64,000 nucleotides of DNA from Circinella minor. Taxonomy: Eukaryota; Mucoromycota; Mucoromycetes; Mucorales; Lichtheimiaceae. The notes below the pieces were generated by a model. The model was given only the letters and a program-made list of their open reading frames with translations. It had not been told where the DNA came from and made no database searches. A program made the translations under genes and the position numbers. The stretch spans positions 1-64,000 of the forward strand of contig JAEPRB010000028.1 in the NCBI GenBank assembly GCA_016758965.1, written 5' to 3'. Shown here piece after piece: positions 1 to 13,048 of the stretch (position 1 is the first letter of the stretch; every line of letters begins with the position of its first letter).

Positions 1-1303
1 TTTTGAATGATATTTTTCTTTTTTACCATTATGGTTTATGGAAGTATAAAAAGCAAAAAAAAAAAAAAGAGAGTTTTTTTTTTTTCTTTTTTAACTATAA
101 TAAATATGTGTTTTAAAAAATGCAAAAATTGGAAAAAAAAAAAAACACCGCCGGGTTATATAAAGGAATCAAAAATGTGACAATGAACAGAATCATAAGG
201 TACAAAAAAAAAAAATGCGAAAAAAACAAAAAACGAAAAAAAAAAAAAAAAAATTAATGAATAAAAAAATATGATTATAAAAAAATAATTAAAAAAAAAA
301 AAAAAACCCAAAAAAAAAAAAAATTTAAAAAAATTAAAAAATTTTAAAAAAAAAAAAAAAAAAAAAAAAATTCTTATGAGGTAAAAATAAAATTGAGTCA
401 AGGATTATAACTTTTTTTTTTTTAACACATCATTAAAGGTACGTAAAGAAAGAGTGGGAAAGAATCTAGAAGGATTGTTGACTTTTTTTAAAGAAAAGGA
501 GGTAGTGAGTCAGGAGACAAGAAAAAAGGGCGGGCGGGCGGGCAGGGGGTGGGGCCGAAGGTTTATAATCTCAACATTTGATGATTTATTATGTTTGTTA
601 ATATAAGGAAATTCAGTTATTTTTATACGTAAGTATATATGATTACAATATAAATGCATTTAAATGCGAATTTACGTAAATATATAAGAAATTCTAAGAA
701 GGACATTTGAACAAACCTATAAATTCTCTTACTGGTGATCATTTTTGGGTAAGAAATACATTAACTAGTTACGTACGTACGTACTCATAATTTAGCATGA
801 GCATAATTTATTTTTAACCAAAAAGTTATTAAATACATATACAAAACTAATCATGTTTATTTTTAGAATTTGATCTTTGTTACTACTAGTTTATTACGTA
901 TTATTATTAACTCATTTTTATTATATCAAGATGATATTATTTTGATTATTGACATACGTAGTAGAAAGAAAAAGTAGAAATTGTTCATCGAATATAAAGA
1001 AAAAAAAATAATAATAGGAAGAGTAAGATGTTAGTACGTAGTAATATTACATATGATTTTTTTTTTTTTTTAAAAAAAGCAATGATTTTGGTAAATCAAC
1101 AAATTATAAATTTGAATGGATATAGTATGTTTGCATAGTATACTACGTAGGTTATTTCTTTCTTTTTTTTGTTAGAAAATATTAGAAATAAAAAAAAAGG
1201 ATGAAAAAAGGGAAAAAGATAACAAAATGAATTAAAATAGAGAATAGAAATTCCATCTCCCCTATTACAATCATAATTAATAATAGAGAATAAAAAGGGT
1301 TTA
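1..1303. other. AT-rich gene-free DNA
   Basis: No supportable gene. The stretch is dominated by A and T homopolymers (about 100-400), one G-rich tract of repeated GGGC units near 529-552, and several copies of the palindrome TACGTA, including an ACGT tandem run at about 770-783. The open frame at 156-401 encodes almost only Phe/Lys homopolymer and is an artefact of the poly-A tract. Confidence 0.8.
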
Positions 1304-2366
1304 TCATCGTGATGTTGATACTACAGATCGTTGTGAAAAACTAGGTGTCGTCGAATTAGGATAACTTCTATAAATGGGTGGTGGAAATGCTAATATGGAT
1401 GAATTTTCTTCCATTTGTTGTTGTTGTTGTTGTTGATAAAAATAAGAATGTTGAGGAGGTGGACCCATATCCAAAATAATATCTTGCGTGACTGAAGTAT
1501 ACATGGGTAATATTTCAGTAATATCATCTCGACCTATTGAATTATTGTTTGTAAAAGTACCACTTGGACGATGTTGAGTAGAACGTGCATCGACAGGAGG
1601 ACATATAATTTCAACAACAAGAATAGCTGCATGATGATGTTTTTTATTAATACAATTATTGAATCGTGAATAATTCAATGATGATTCACAATTCCTTCGA
1701 TCACTATCATTGGCTGCTCGATAAGTCCATTGAAGTGAATGATATTGACTATCCATCCTTGAAAAATTTCCAAGACATTCGTTTAAATTTTGATGGAACT
1801 AACATATAATAAATAGTTAACAGAGACAACTCTTTTTTTTTTTTTAAATAGTATTCTCCAGTTTTTTTTTTATTACTTGAAATACAAACCTTATTCAATT
1901 TTATAGAATATAAACTTCGTCGTCTTGCCGTCCAACATGCAATAAAAGCGGGTATAACTAAGATACAAAGTGGATACCATGTTACAATATCAAGTTCAAC
2001 TGCAATAACAGCAAAAATAGCAGCAGCAATAACAAGAATCATAGCAACTGTAAATAAATAAGTATCTATCCAGACATGTGGAAAATCTTTAATTACAAGT
2101 TGATTCATTTTTTTCATTCGTGCTTCAAAAGTTTCTTTTGACATCTATTTATTGATTATACATTTGAATTTTTTTTTATTTTATTTCTCATAGTATATAT
2201 TATTACATTATTGAATACGTAATAAGAAAAAAAATATATATTTTTTTAATTGAACCAGAAAAAGACGTACAAACCTCCTAAGCTGTGTATATTCTTCATA
2301 ATCATAATAGAGTGTTCTTGTTGGTTTCCATCGTTGACTAATTACTATGAATGAAGCCAATGCCAT
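1304..2366 (-). CDS. small membrane protein with two transmembrane helices, unknown function
   Basis: I do not recognise a family. Three exons read in frame: 2366-2271, 2144-1890 and 1798-1304, joined by GT-AG introns (donors gtacgt and gtttgt), giving 281 residues. The N-terminal part is cytosolic-looking and rich in Tyr/Arg. Residues about 55-110 hold two hydrophobic helices (one beginning TVAMILVIAAAIF, one beginning WYPLCILVIPAFIACW) separated by a short loop and followed by a basic ARRR stop-transfer patch. The C-terminal exon is polar and low complexity, with a poly-Gln run near 1415-1440. The start was chosen at MALASFIV because the upstream frame contains no better ATG or acceptor. 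A small conserved fungal membrane protein is a reasonable guess; function is unknown. Confidence 0.6.
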
Positions 2367-4425
2367 ATCATAAATAATAAATCGAAAAAAAAGGGGGGGG
2401 GAAAGAGTAAAAGAAAAAAAAGAAAAGAAAAGAAAAGAAAAAGAAAGGAGGATTACGTAGAAAATATTATTCACTTTGTTCTATTCATAATTACAAGTGA
2501 AAGAAGAAGAAGAAAAAAAGCCACATATTTATATGTGGAGGGGGAAAGGGATGAAGAAGGAGGTTATCATTGAACGATAAAGTATATCTATAATTTATAT
2601 AAAATGATAATGTTTTTTATATAATAACGCCAAGAAAAAAAAAATAAAAAAAAGAATCCCCCATTATCATGCATGAACACTGCATTCTTTCTCACATAAT
2701 TATAGATTCTCCGCAACTCATTATCTCTCCTCTTTTTTTGTTTATATCAACAGACTTCTTAAGATCGACAACAACGGCAACAACTTACTTATTAACTGTT
2801 GTGACGCCATCTCAATTTTCATTCTTCCAAAATAAATAATAATAAGTTTTTATATTCACAAAGTTAAAAAAAAAAAAAAAAAAGAAATGAAGTCTTTTTT
2901 TTTTTGATGATGATTGTAACTGTTCTTTTGATATATTACTACTATGCTATATTTTACTTGGCGTTACGTGTTTGTTTGTTTTTTTTCATATAAACATTCT
3001 GCATGAAAATGCATTTTTTTTTTATATCTACTATCTGAGATTAGGTGAAGAGGTACCTATTTTAAAGAAAACAGTAGTAGTAGTATGAAATTATCTTTTT
3101 TTTTTTTTGATATCCATACTTTTACGAAAATGGCTTGACTAAAATAATAACTAAATCCGATGATTCATGAGTCTTATTTAAATATTATCAAAGATAATAG
3201 TCAATAACAGTATATACATAATAAATACGTACGTCATAATTTTAATTTAAAACAAAAATTTCATTATTGATATGATAACAAACCAAATACGTAAAATGGT
3301 TTTATTTTTTACATTACTGATAACTTTGTTATGCATCTAACATGTCAGCTGATCTTTTTTTGTTGACATAATAAAATAACACATTTTAACGTGTGATATT
3401 AAGTAGTAAGTTTGATGTGTTATAATAATTTACTATGATGATACAATAATCAATATCATATCTTATAATAATTTTTTTTTTATAATAATCATAGTTACGT
3501 TTTATGGTCCACAATGGTTCATTGTTTTGTTATTTATCATCGGTCTAAGATGTGTTTTTATATTTCTCTTTTTCCATAATATGATAATAAATAAAATAAA
3601 TAATGAGAAACACTGTGTGCCATTTTTATAGGTACATAAAATTATTTGGATAGTGTAGAAGATAATGTAACTAATAAAATAAAATTTTACATTTAAATTA
3701 TATATAGAAGGGTTACGTATAAATAATGAATGACAAAAAAAAAGGAGCATGTACGTACGTAAAGATAAGTTTAAAAATAAACAATAAAGATTATATTAGT
3801 TATTAGAAAAAGTTCTAATTTTTATTATTACTTGCTTGATACAGTATTTGAAAAGTATTATAGAGATATTATTGTATAAATAGTTTACCAATATACCAAA
3901 TTACCTATCTAAAAAAAAAAACAGCCAATAAAGTCGTATGATAATAGTGACTTGTATAAATAATACAACTAGTAAAGAATATGGGTAAAAAGATCATAAT
4001 TAAGACAAAATGTAAATGCATAAACTAAAATTCTCTTTTACTTTTATTATTTTTGAATGACAATTACATAATGGAATTAATCAAAAAATATATTTGAATA
4101 ATATTACTCAAGATAGTCATTTTAATTCTTAAAAAAGAATAAGGTTACTCAAACAATTTATTCAAACCAATTTATGATCAGAGAGAATTTATTAATTACG
4201 CCGATCCCCTTTTTTTTTTTCTTGTGTTACCATACTCGTCATTCAGATCAAAAAAAGAAAAAAGAAATCAGTTTTTTTTAATATATAGTTTTTAACATGA
4301 AACTAAAATAATAATATATTCATGATATATTAGTATTTATTTCATCTGATTAAAAACTAAATGGTAAAAAAAAAAAAAAAAGGTTTTATTTCTCACATTG
4401 AGCAACAGATCGGGCTTTTACTGCG

Positions 4426-4488
4426 GGTCGATCCATTTAAATATCTTTTGTTAAATGTGTGTGATATGAAGGATCGACAGTGCGACCC
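4426..4488. repeat. imperfect inverted repeat
   Basis: GTCGATCC near 4427-4434 is exactly complementary to GGATCGAC at 4471-4478, and the arms continue imperfectly (GGG on the left, GCGACCC on the right). The intervening loop is about 36 nt. It is conspicuous because it is GC-richer than its surroundings. It could be a hairpin RNA, a regulator site or a mobile element remnant; nothing decides between these. Confidence 0.35.
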
Positions 4489-4729
4489 TTTGAATAAAAT
4501 AAAAATTACTTTTCTAATTTATAGTTAGTTTAAATGTTATATAAAAAAAAACAGTGTTTTTATAAAATCTGTCAAATAATAATAATGAATTTATGCGTAT
4601 AGGATTTAGAAAAAAGAAAGTAACCATGGAACAACCCTCTTGGCATTAAAAAAAAAAAATATGCGGACTTTTTTTTTTTTTCTACGTATTACATAGTTAC
4701 TCCAAGAAAAAAAAAAAAAAAAGAGAGAG

Positions 4730-4770
4730 GAGGATCCTTATTTTTTAAAAAAAAAAAAAAAAAAAGAGAG

Positions 4771-4808
<38 letters not shown>

Positions 4809-4842
4809 AAAAAGAAAAAAAAAAAAAAAAAAAAAAAAAAGA
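4730..4842. repeat. A-rich low-complexity tract
   Basis: Over 100 bases that are nearly pure A with occasional G, directly after a shorter A-tract. No coding potential. Tracts like this are common in the window, often as poly-T in introns, and are prone to length errors in sequencing. Confidence 0.9.
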
Positions 4843-5923
4843 GGGGAGACGGAATGCATATCATGTCTATTTCGAAGGGAAAAAAAAAAAAAAGTTGCGT
4901 GTGACGTTATTACGATTTAAAATAGAAATTGAGTAAAGTAGAATCTTTTCTACCAATTGTCCCTGGTTTTTTTTTTTTCGGTCCCTTTCAAAATGATTCA
5001 TCTTTCTAATAATGAAGATAATAAAAATAAATGGGATATAATAAATAAAGTGAAATATTATATTTAAACACTTAATAATAATCTTATCTATTTTTTATTT
5101 TCTCTCTCCCTTCTTCTTTCTTCCTCTTTTTTTTTTCTTTAAACTCTTTTTATTATAATAAAAATATTTATTATTTATTTTTAACTCTTCTCCCTTTTGG
5201 GGGAAAACCATTTAGAAAAGTTGTTATTGACATGTTAATATTAAACTACTGATAAAAAAAATTTAATATTTTTTTTTTTTTTTTGTTTGGCGGTGATCGA
5301 ATCGGATGATAATATACAAATAAAAAAAAAAACATAACTTAAAAAGAAGGATGCCTCGTTTGAATTCAATTGTTATATTTATATTACAACATCACTCAAT
5401 ACTCTTTTTTTAACATCTGATAATAGTAATAGAATTCCTCGAGATTTATTAAAGTGGAGCGAAAAAAAAAAAAAACACTTGATATATTTTGTTATAAAAA
5501 TAAATTTTCAATTACTCAATCTTTTCACCTTATAGTTGTAAGAAACGTGTTTGTGCAGCAAAAAAGTATAACACTTGAAATGATATTCCGGGTTCCTGCT
5601 GAATAATCAAATAGACTAAAATTATTATTATTTTTCTATTCACTCACTTTATAATATAAAAATGACAATAAAACAATGTGTTCTAGTAAGATAAAAAAAA
5701 AAAAAGTATAATTTAGTTAATGTTATACGTAATAATAAAAAAGGGAAATGTAAACAAGTTAAAAGCAAGCATATATAGGGTAGTACATTTATATATTATT
5801 ATCATTTAATACAATATTTTACTCTCTTTCTCTTTCTCTTCTTCCTTATCATCATTCCATCTTCAATCATTCCATCTTCAATCATCATTATCCTTATTAT
5901 TATTCTCATCTTTTTAAATACTT

Positions 5924-5925
<2 letters not shown>

Positions 5926-5962
<37 letters not shown>
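5926..5962. repeat. (AAT)n microsatellite
   Basis: About eleven to twelve tandem AAT units in gene-free DNA. Confidence 0.9.
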
Positions 5963-6812
5963 GTTTATAATATAAATAATCTCTTATCTAAGATCTTCAC
6001 GTTTTTTTTATTTTAAAAATAAATATGAAAAATTGATAGACACAAACTTTTAAACTTTTTTTTTTTAGGTCACACCATCTAAATATAACCCTCTTGGTCC
6101 TACCGATCAAAAGGAAAAAAAAAAGCTTAATTTTATATATATATAAAAAAAAAAAAAAGAGGAGGGAAAAAAAAATTACAAGTTGAAACAAACACACGAG
6201 GTTAACATGTCAGAAAGTATAATACATGTGCATTAAAACCATACTTTATAGAGTGGCGTTATTTATATATTAGATCCTCCACCATTCTCACTATAAAAAT
6301 AAAATGGGGAAAGACAACACTAAAAATAAGTTGTGATTACGTATAATTTAACCATTGTCTGAGCGTTAAAAAAAAAGAGAGAGAGAGTGTGTGTGTGTGT
6401 GTTCATGCCACTATATTAAAAAGGATCTCCCATTTTTCCAACTTCTTTTTTTTTTTTAACATGTGCGATTTCTTTTATTCCCCATTCCCACGATTCGGAT
6501 ATTACTTACTACTAACTATTTGAATATTTATATATAAAAGAAAAGTATAATAAATTGTGTAACAAGAATTTGAATTTTCCATGATTATGACAATATTTTA
6601 CTTATAGTATAGCGGACCGGATATTATATCCACCTTTTCCGCTCTTTAGTATATATAACTAGTATTTAACAAGAATCGGGGATCCTAATTTATCTTTGTA
6701 TATTGAATGCATAATTTTAAACAAAAAGAACTAAAACACAATTGACCACTTCTATTATTTTATTTCTTTTAATAAAACTCATTCGTGTCTTTTTATTATA
6801 TAATTGTGAGAA

Positions 6813-7730
6813 ATGTTAAATCAAGTATTGACCACACATACAAGTAATAGTAACAATAGCAATAGTAGTAGTAGCAATAGTAGTAGTAGTTGTAGGCATA
6901 ATTTTAATAATGAAAAAAGTAAACGTGGTTATCTTGAATGTATGTTAGATTCAAAAAAAAAAATACCCTTCTTTATATATATATATATATATATATAATA
7001 ACTGGTTTTATTTCTGTTTTAGTATTCAAATCTTATGTTCAAGATTGTGTTGATGTAGAAATTAATCCAAGTTTGAATGAAGTTTTAAAGATGAATGAAA
7101 AAACAATGATTGATTATACCGATGAAAGTGATCCACGAAAATTTAAGGAACAAATGACAAGTCAATTTGAATCGATATGTAGTCCAATACTAAAAGGAAC
7201 TACTTTAAAGGTATCATAGTAGTTATTATTATTAGTTTTTTTTTTTTTTTTTAGCAATGTAAAATATAGAGTAGAGATTAATAAGAATTATTTATTTAGG
7301 CTGATAATTGTATTGCTAGTAGTACAGTTGAAAAAATCATTCAAGGTGCTCTTAAGGTATATATATTATATATATATTCATGATGGATGAATCTTTTTCT
7401 TATTTTTATATTAAATATATAGAAAATGTTAAAGAATGCCAGAAAAAGAGTAGCTTTGAAAACTCGTATTGTTGCAACTCATTTACTTGAAATTGAAATT
7501 GAAAGATCTGGAGAACGTAAGTAGTAAATATTCTCTTACTTGTTATACTTACTTATAAAGTAATATATATATTCGTATTAAACAGTTCTTTTTTTTTAGG
7601 CTATGAAACAAGGTTTAGTAAAAAGCCAAAATTGATGAATGAAGACTGTAATGATAATTGTAATAATAACCAACCAACAGATGTTGATGGTGATGATGAT
7701 GATGATGATGATGACGTAGATAGTTTTTAA
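6813..7730 (+). CDS. unrecognised protein with acidic C-terminal tail
   Basis: Five exons close in frame: 6813-6939, 7023-7210, 7300-7356, 7423-7516 and 7600-7730, giving 198 residues. The N-terminal 35 residues are a Ser/Asn run. A predicted helical core follows (residues about 40-155), including the basic segment KKMLKNARKRVALKTR and a helix with LLEIEIERSGE. The C-terminus is Asn-rich and then a run of eight Asp ending DVDSF. This layout (helical core with an acidic tail) would suit a small nuclear or chromatin-associated protein, but I see no signature that names it. All introns are GT-AG and 60-90 nt long; the first contains an (AT)n tract. Confidence 0.6.
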
Positions 7731-9286
7731 TAGCAGTGATAGTAGTAATCGTTTAAAGTGAAACCAAGTCTGTATGTAGTTATATTAATTTGAATGATGA
7801 AATAAACAGTTGTACATTTAGTAAAGAATATATGTCATTTTATAATAAGTTTTGGTTAGACTTCAAATAAAGAGCTATCAGTAAACGATTATTTTTAGTA
7901 AATGACCGTTTATAGCTGGTTATGGTCCTTACCTACAAATTGGATTTAGTAGAAAAGTATTCTGGGTCTTGGCCTACACATACGTAGTACCTTTTATGAT
8001 CATGACGGAATATACTTTGTGAACAGAACATAACAATTTAATACTATTGAGAATTGCTTCTTGAGAGAGGTTGAAATTTAAAATAACAACAATAACAACA
8101 GAACAAAGAACATGAAAAGAAAAGGAGTATATAAATCAAGTAGCTTACGGCTTTTTTGATTGTATGTTAACAGGGTACCAACCATTTAGTATAGAATCAA
8201 GCATATCTTATATAATATCAAAATACGTCCACCAAAAAATAAATTTCGACTTTTATTTGTTTATTTACGTAACTTGTAAAAGACATTGATGAAAGTGCTA
8301 TATTATTTCTCTCTATTTAGATCATTATTACAACAGGATTCATTTTTTTTTATGTGTACGTACACGGTAAAATAATAGCAAATTTGTTTTTATATATATA
8401 ATATTGCAGTCCAAGGAAAAATAAAATAAACAGTCGGTTTCATTAATACATATAATCCAATTGACATTAAAAATAAAAAAAAAATATATTGTCTTTTTTT
8501 TTTTTTGTTCATATAATGGAACCGGATAAACAATGAAAATTGCTTAATGATGGTGTGGGAAAATATATGATTTGGAGAATTGTTTCATTATTCAAAGAAC
8601 GCATTAAGTAAATTGAGAAAGATCTTCGTGTAACTATATTATACATAGGGAAAACCAGTAGGATGAAAATGCGGGGAAAATTCACTTTCCAAAAAGGTCT
8701 AAAAATTAATCAACAGTCAGAATAAACATTGAATTCCCCTTTTTATAATAATGAATGTATAATACAAGAACGTTAGTTAGAGAATAGACAAGTTAACTTT
8801 GGGAGAGGGAATTTATAATTTTATTTATTTTATTTGGTGTAAGGAAAAGATATAATTTTGTCAAGTTAATCTCAAGCAACATTGGATAAAGTTATTCTAA
8901 ATTATCGTGAATGAAATGTATTATGTTGGATTATTACGTATATCTGAAAGACAATTTTTCATTTTTATATTATGTATGCTAATGTATATCATTGTAATAT
9001 AAGGTTGTCTCATGAAATGACCCGATGTTTGAGATATGTATCTCAAAGAAAAGAATAGTAATGAATAATTATAATGTTTAAAGTTGATACAAAGTGAAAA
9101 AATTTTCTTTCGTTTAATATAAATAAATAAAACAAAATTACATACAAGTTTGGTTGTTTTTTTTTTTCGAAAAATAATAATAATATATGATACACAAGAA
9201 TGAAGAGCCTTTTTTTTGTGGAAAGAATGGGCTAAAGGGAGTAATTATAATATTAAATGAGAAGGCCAAGGAATATGATGAAAATT
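7731..9286. other. gene-free interval
   Basis: About 1.5 kb between the convergent ends of the 6.8-kb gene and gentisate dioxygenase. AT-rich, with no long frame, tRNA or repeat that I can support. Several TACGTA palindromes occur. Confidence 0.7.
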
Positions 9287-10514
9287 TTACTGCTTGGATT
9301 GAGAGCGGTACAAATTTAAATTGTCTAATAAAGGTTTGTCGTTGTAGATGAAGAAATAAGCAGGTTGGTCAGTTTCATTGTAATGAGTAATAGAGCTCCA
9401 TGCAGGAACAGCAAAAGTGTCACTTTTGGTCCACTTTAAAATTTTCTTGTTGCCCTTAGCATCAATGATCTCAGAGTAACCAGTACCATCGTAAACGTGA
9501 AAGACTTTGGAGCATGTTTCACGTTTTTCGGGTGATACAGAGTTAGCACCGATACGTTCAGCTTCACCACCAATGATGTAAGAAAGAGGTGAGCCATTCG
9601 GCTTGACATAAGTATAATGAGCATAGGCAGAATCACCACTGTTATCCAAAGCCTTTTGAACTGGTGCCCATGGGAACTTTAATGAACTGTTTTCAGCAGG
9701 ACTGTATTATAGAATGAAAGTTATTAAAAATTCAAATCATTTCCATTATACTTTAAATCTTTCCATCCACTTCTATCCTTTTTATCTCTATTATAGTTTA
9801 ATGCTCGACTATTACAAAACAAAAAAAAAAGTAGTAATATGCAATACTTACGCACTAGGGTAACGAGGTTCAGAATACAATTCAGCAAAATTGACAGGAA
9901 TATTTTGAAAGATAGGAAGGTCAAGACCATCAAGCCAAATCATGACGTCTTCACCTTCATGACCGTGATCGTGCCAATCCCATGGAGGAGTCAAAATAAC
10001 ATCACCACGTTCCATTGTAATTTTTTCACCTTCAACTGCAGTAAAACCACGTTCACCTTCAATAATAAAACGTAAAGCGAAAGCACAGTGACGATGAGCA
10101 GGTGCCACTTCACCCGGATTAATAAGTTGAAGACCAGCATATAAAGTATCAGTAGTATATGGAGCCTCTATAATTTCCCCAAAGAGAAAAAAAAAGTTAT
10201 CATACAAACAGATTGATTAATTTATTGGTTTCTTCAAAATGAATTATTTTTTTACACCCATATATAAAAACACATTAAAAAAAAAACTTACTCATAGTAG
10301 GATTAATTAACATAAGAACACGACGTTCCGCTTCTTCCGCCTTGATACGTTTACCAGATTCTATAAGAGCAGGACGTAACTTTTGATATTCCCAAACATG
10401 AGGAATGGACTTGGGTGATGGGATAGGAGGAACCATAGCTTCCATGACAGTCCATAAAGGTTCAGCATTAATATCAGGGTAATTTTTTAAAAATCCAAGT
10501 TTGTCTTCAGTCAT
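9287..10514 (-). CDS. gentisate 1,2-dioxygenase (bicupin)
   Basis: Cleaves the ring of gentisate (2,5-dihydroxybenzoate) with O2 and Fe(II) to give maleylpyruvate. Three exons: 10514-10292, 10167-9852 and 9701-9287; 317 residues, close to the 340-380 usual for the family. Residues 94-112 carry the first cupin signature (EVAPAHRH then ALRFIIEGE). His99, His101 and His140 (in WDWHDHG) match the Fe-binding triad of known gentisate dioxygenases. A second, metal-less-looking cupin lies in the last exon. I chose the ATG at 10514 over the in-frame one at 10544 because the intervening residues look like untranslated leader. It is divergent from the aromatic hydroxylase at 11494, whose product would be its substrate, so the two probably share a promoter. 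Homology is clear from the motifs; substrate is inferred from family and neighbours. Confidence 0.9.
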
Positions 10515-11493
10515 TTTTTTTCTATATAAAAGTTTATAAGTCAAGCAAAGGAAAAGAAAAGTTTAATGAGTAAGCTATACTTGTTTATATAGTCTTACCA
10601 AAGCATGGGAAGTATTACTTTAGTTGGGCGGTCTTTTGACTTTTTTTTTCTTTTCGCACAATATAATCGTTTTAAAATGTAAGACGCCCTTTTTTTTTTT
10701 TTTTTTTTTTTTTTGGCGGAGGAAGCTTCCGTTACTCCATAATTTTTTATTTTTACCATAAAATATTAGTGGGGGAAGGGCATGAAAAAAAAAATTAACG
10801 GAAAAATCACCCGAGTTTTTTTTTTTTTGTGTAAACGGTAGAAAATTCAAAATATATTTTGCTTTAACACAGAAATAAATAATTTATCCACCCAACAATG
10901 TGAAAGGCATAATGAAGCCAACACCATGGAGACTCTAGGAACAAATTACTAGGCAACAAATTAAAACAGTTTTGGGGGGGGGGAACGGGAAAGATTAAAA
11001 AGGTCTACAAGAGATTCTTTTAATTCTTATAAGCACGATTTAATTGACTTGGATTATTTCAAAAAACATAGTAATAATTTTCTGCTTCATCTGATTTTTC
11101 ACAGATTTGTTATCAACAAATTATTGATATTTTTTTTTATGGCTACATTTAGGTTGAAAATGTCCAATTTGTTTTTTTTTTTTGGGCGGTTAAATAGATT
11201 AAAGAAATTAATATACAATTAAAAAAAAAGATCCTTTTACCGGACTTTTTTTTTTTTTTTTTTTGGTTCCTTGTAGAGCTAAATTTGTCCGGAATTATAA
11301 ACCAATGGGATATATTCCAGTTGATATCCTCTTTTTCCCCACAAGTGAGAATTAACGAGAAGACCAACATGAACCCCGCGTTTCATCATATATATAATCC
11401 ATCAATGTACTTTTACTTTTCAATCTTTTTTTTTTTTCTTTTATCACTTTACAATTTTTTTTTTAAAAAATAAAATCAGAATTAAAAAAAAAA
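10515..11493. promoter_or_regulatory. divergent promoter of dioxygenase and hydroxylase genes
   Basis: Nearly 1 kb between two head-to-head catabolic genes. It contains the perfect palindrome GGAAGCTTCC at 10721-10730, preceded by GGCGGA, and two CCGGA-type sites in inverted orientation: ACCGGAC near 11240-11246 and GTCCGGA near 11287-11293. CGG/CCG half-sites are the usual targets of Zn2Cys6 regulators, and one is encoded in the same cluster. Long T-tracts and a G8-9 run near 10975 fill the rest. Confidence 0.5.
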
Positions 11494-13048
11494 ATGGGTA
11501 AAACTATTATTAATATTGCTGTTATCGGTGGTGGCCTGGGTGGTCTCGCTACTGCTATTGCTTTACGTCGTGCTGGTCATAATGTCACTGTTTATGAAGG
11601 AGCTGACGAACTTGCCGAAGTGGGTGCTGGTATTCAAGTTCCTCCAAACACTTCCCGTCTTTTAGATGCTTATGGTCTTTTTGATCGTTTTGCTAAAAAA
11701 GTGGTCTGGCCTGCTAATATCAATATGAGACGTTATTCTTCTGGTGATATCATTGGCCCTACCCCCTTAAAGCCTAAGATGCAAGAATTATATGGATACC
11801 CGTATGTAACTTTTTTTTTTTTTATTCAAAAAATAATTATAAATGGCATATACTAACATTTTGATTTTCTTTTATAAACTTAACAAAGTTATTGGCTCAT
11901 TCATCGTGCCGATTACCAAAGATTATTGTTTGATGCTGCTATTGAAGCTGGTGCCAATGTTATCTTGGGTGCTCGTGTTAATGGTGTTGATGATTCTACT
12001 ATCACTGTTCATTTGGAAAATGGCAAGGTTGAAAAGTTTGATTTGATTATTGGTGCTGATGGTAAGTTTTTTTTTTTTTTTTTTTTGGATTGGAAATATG
12101 AAAAGGACGTAAAGAATTAAAAAGAAATTGGGAAACATAGTATGAGAATTATGGAATGTCTTTTGTTTTTTTCTCACATTTTCAATATACGTATGTCTTT
12201 TGTTTTTTTTTAATAATATAGGTATTCGTTCTAATGTTCGTTTGGCTGTTATGCCTAATGAAGAAGTTCTTCCCCGTGTTTCTACTAACTGTGCTTACCG
12301 TGCTACTGTTCCTGCTGCTAAGATGCGTGCTGATCCTAAAGTATCGTTCCTTATGGACGATCCTAACTCTAATTGTTGGATTGGTTACCGTCGCCATATT
12401 ATGGCCTACCCCATTCGTAACGGTGAATTATATAACCTTGTCATGTCACATCCTGGAGCTGCTGCTGTCGGTCGTTGGAACGAACCTGGAAACTTGGAAG
12501 AAATGAAGACACACTACCGTCACTTTGATCCCACCATCCGTCGTGTTTTGGAAAAGGTTGATAATTGTTTAAAATGGACTTTGGCCGATCTTCCAGTTCT
12601 TTCTAACTGGGTCAGCCCTAGTGGTCGTATATGTCTTATTGGTGATGCAGCTCATGCAATGCTTCCATACCTTGCTCAAGGAGCTGCTCAAGCTGTTGAA
12701 GATGGTGCTACTCTTGGTGAACTTTTGACCGATATTAAATCTGTTGATGAAATTCCGGCTTTACTCGGATTGTATGAAAAAATTCGTCGTCCTCGTTGTG
12801 AAATCATTCAAAAAGGTGCTTATGAAAATGGTGATATCTGGCATATGCCTGATGGTGAAACTCAAGTCCAACGTGATTTGGGAATGAAGGGTCAATTACC
12901 TGCTGGTGCCAAAAACCCTAATCAATGGGGTGATGGTAATTTCCAACCTTGGTTGTTTGGTCACAATGCTATCACTGAAGCTCGCAAACGTTTGGGTGAA
13001 TTCCGTAAAGGTTCTGAACAAAATGGTACTGAAGTGGCTCGTTTGTAA
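11494..13048 (+). CDS. FAD-dependent aromatic hydroxylase (3-hydroxybenzoate 6-hydroxylase / salicylate hydroxylase type)
   Basis: A class A flavoprotein monooxygenase using NAD(P)H and O2 to hydroxylate an aromatic acid. Three exons: 11494-11801, 11889-12061 and 12222-13048; 435 residues, the usual length. Motifs: the dinucleotide fold AVIGGGLGGLATAIAL at residues 9-24, an HRAD motif at the start of exon 2, an IGADG motif spanning the second intron, and GDAAHAMLPYLAQGAAQAVED from residue 301, which binds the FAD ribityl chain. Because it is head to head with gentisate dioxygenase, the most economical reaction is 3-hydroxybenzoate to gentisate (6-hydroxylation). A salicylate 1-hydroxylase making catechol is a possible alternative from sequence alone, but no catechol-cleaving gene is nearby. 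The first intron boundary (CC|gtatgt) restores the conserved Pro-Tyr-Trp before HRAD. Confidence 0.88.

Larger units (their letters stand above)
2367..6812. other. 4.4-kb gene-free AT-rich region
   Basis: No coding region is supportable on either strand; the short frames here are homopolymer artefacts. It contains long A-tracts (about 4730-4842), an (AAT)n microsatellite, a GA/GT microsatellite near 6377-6402, repeated TACGTA palindromes, and an inverted repeat at 4426-4488. It may include regulatory DNA for both flanking genes. Confidence 0.7.

Noticed and set aside
156..401. 81-codon minus-strand frame
   Set aside because: Nearly all Phe from a poly-A tract on the plus strand; homopolymer artefact.
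11923..12177. Minus-strand frame opposite the hydroxylase
   Set aside because: Spans an intron and antisense exon of a clear gene and contains homopolymer Lys.
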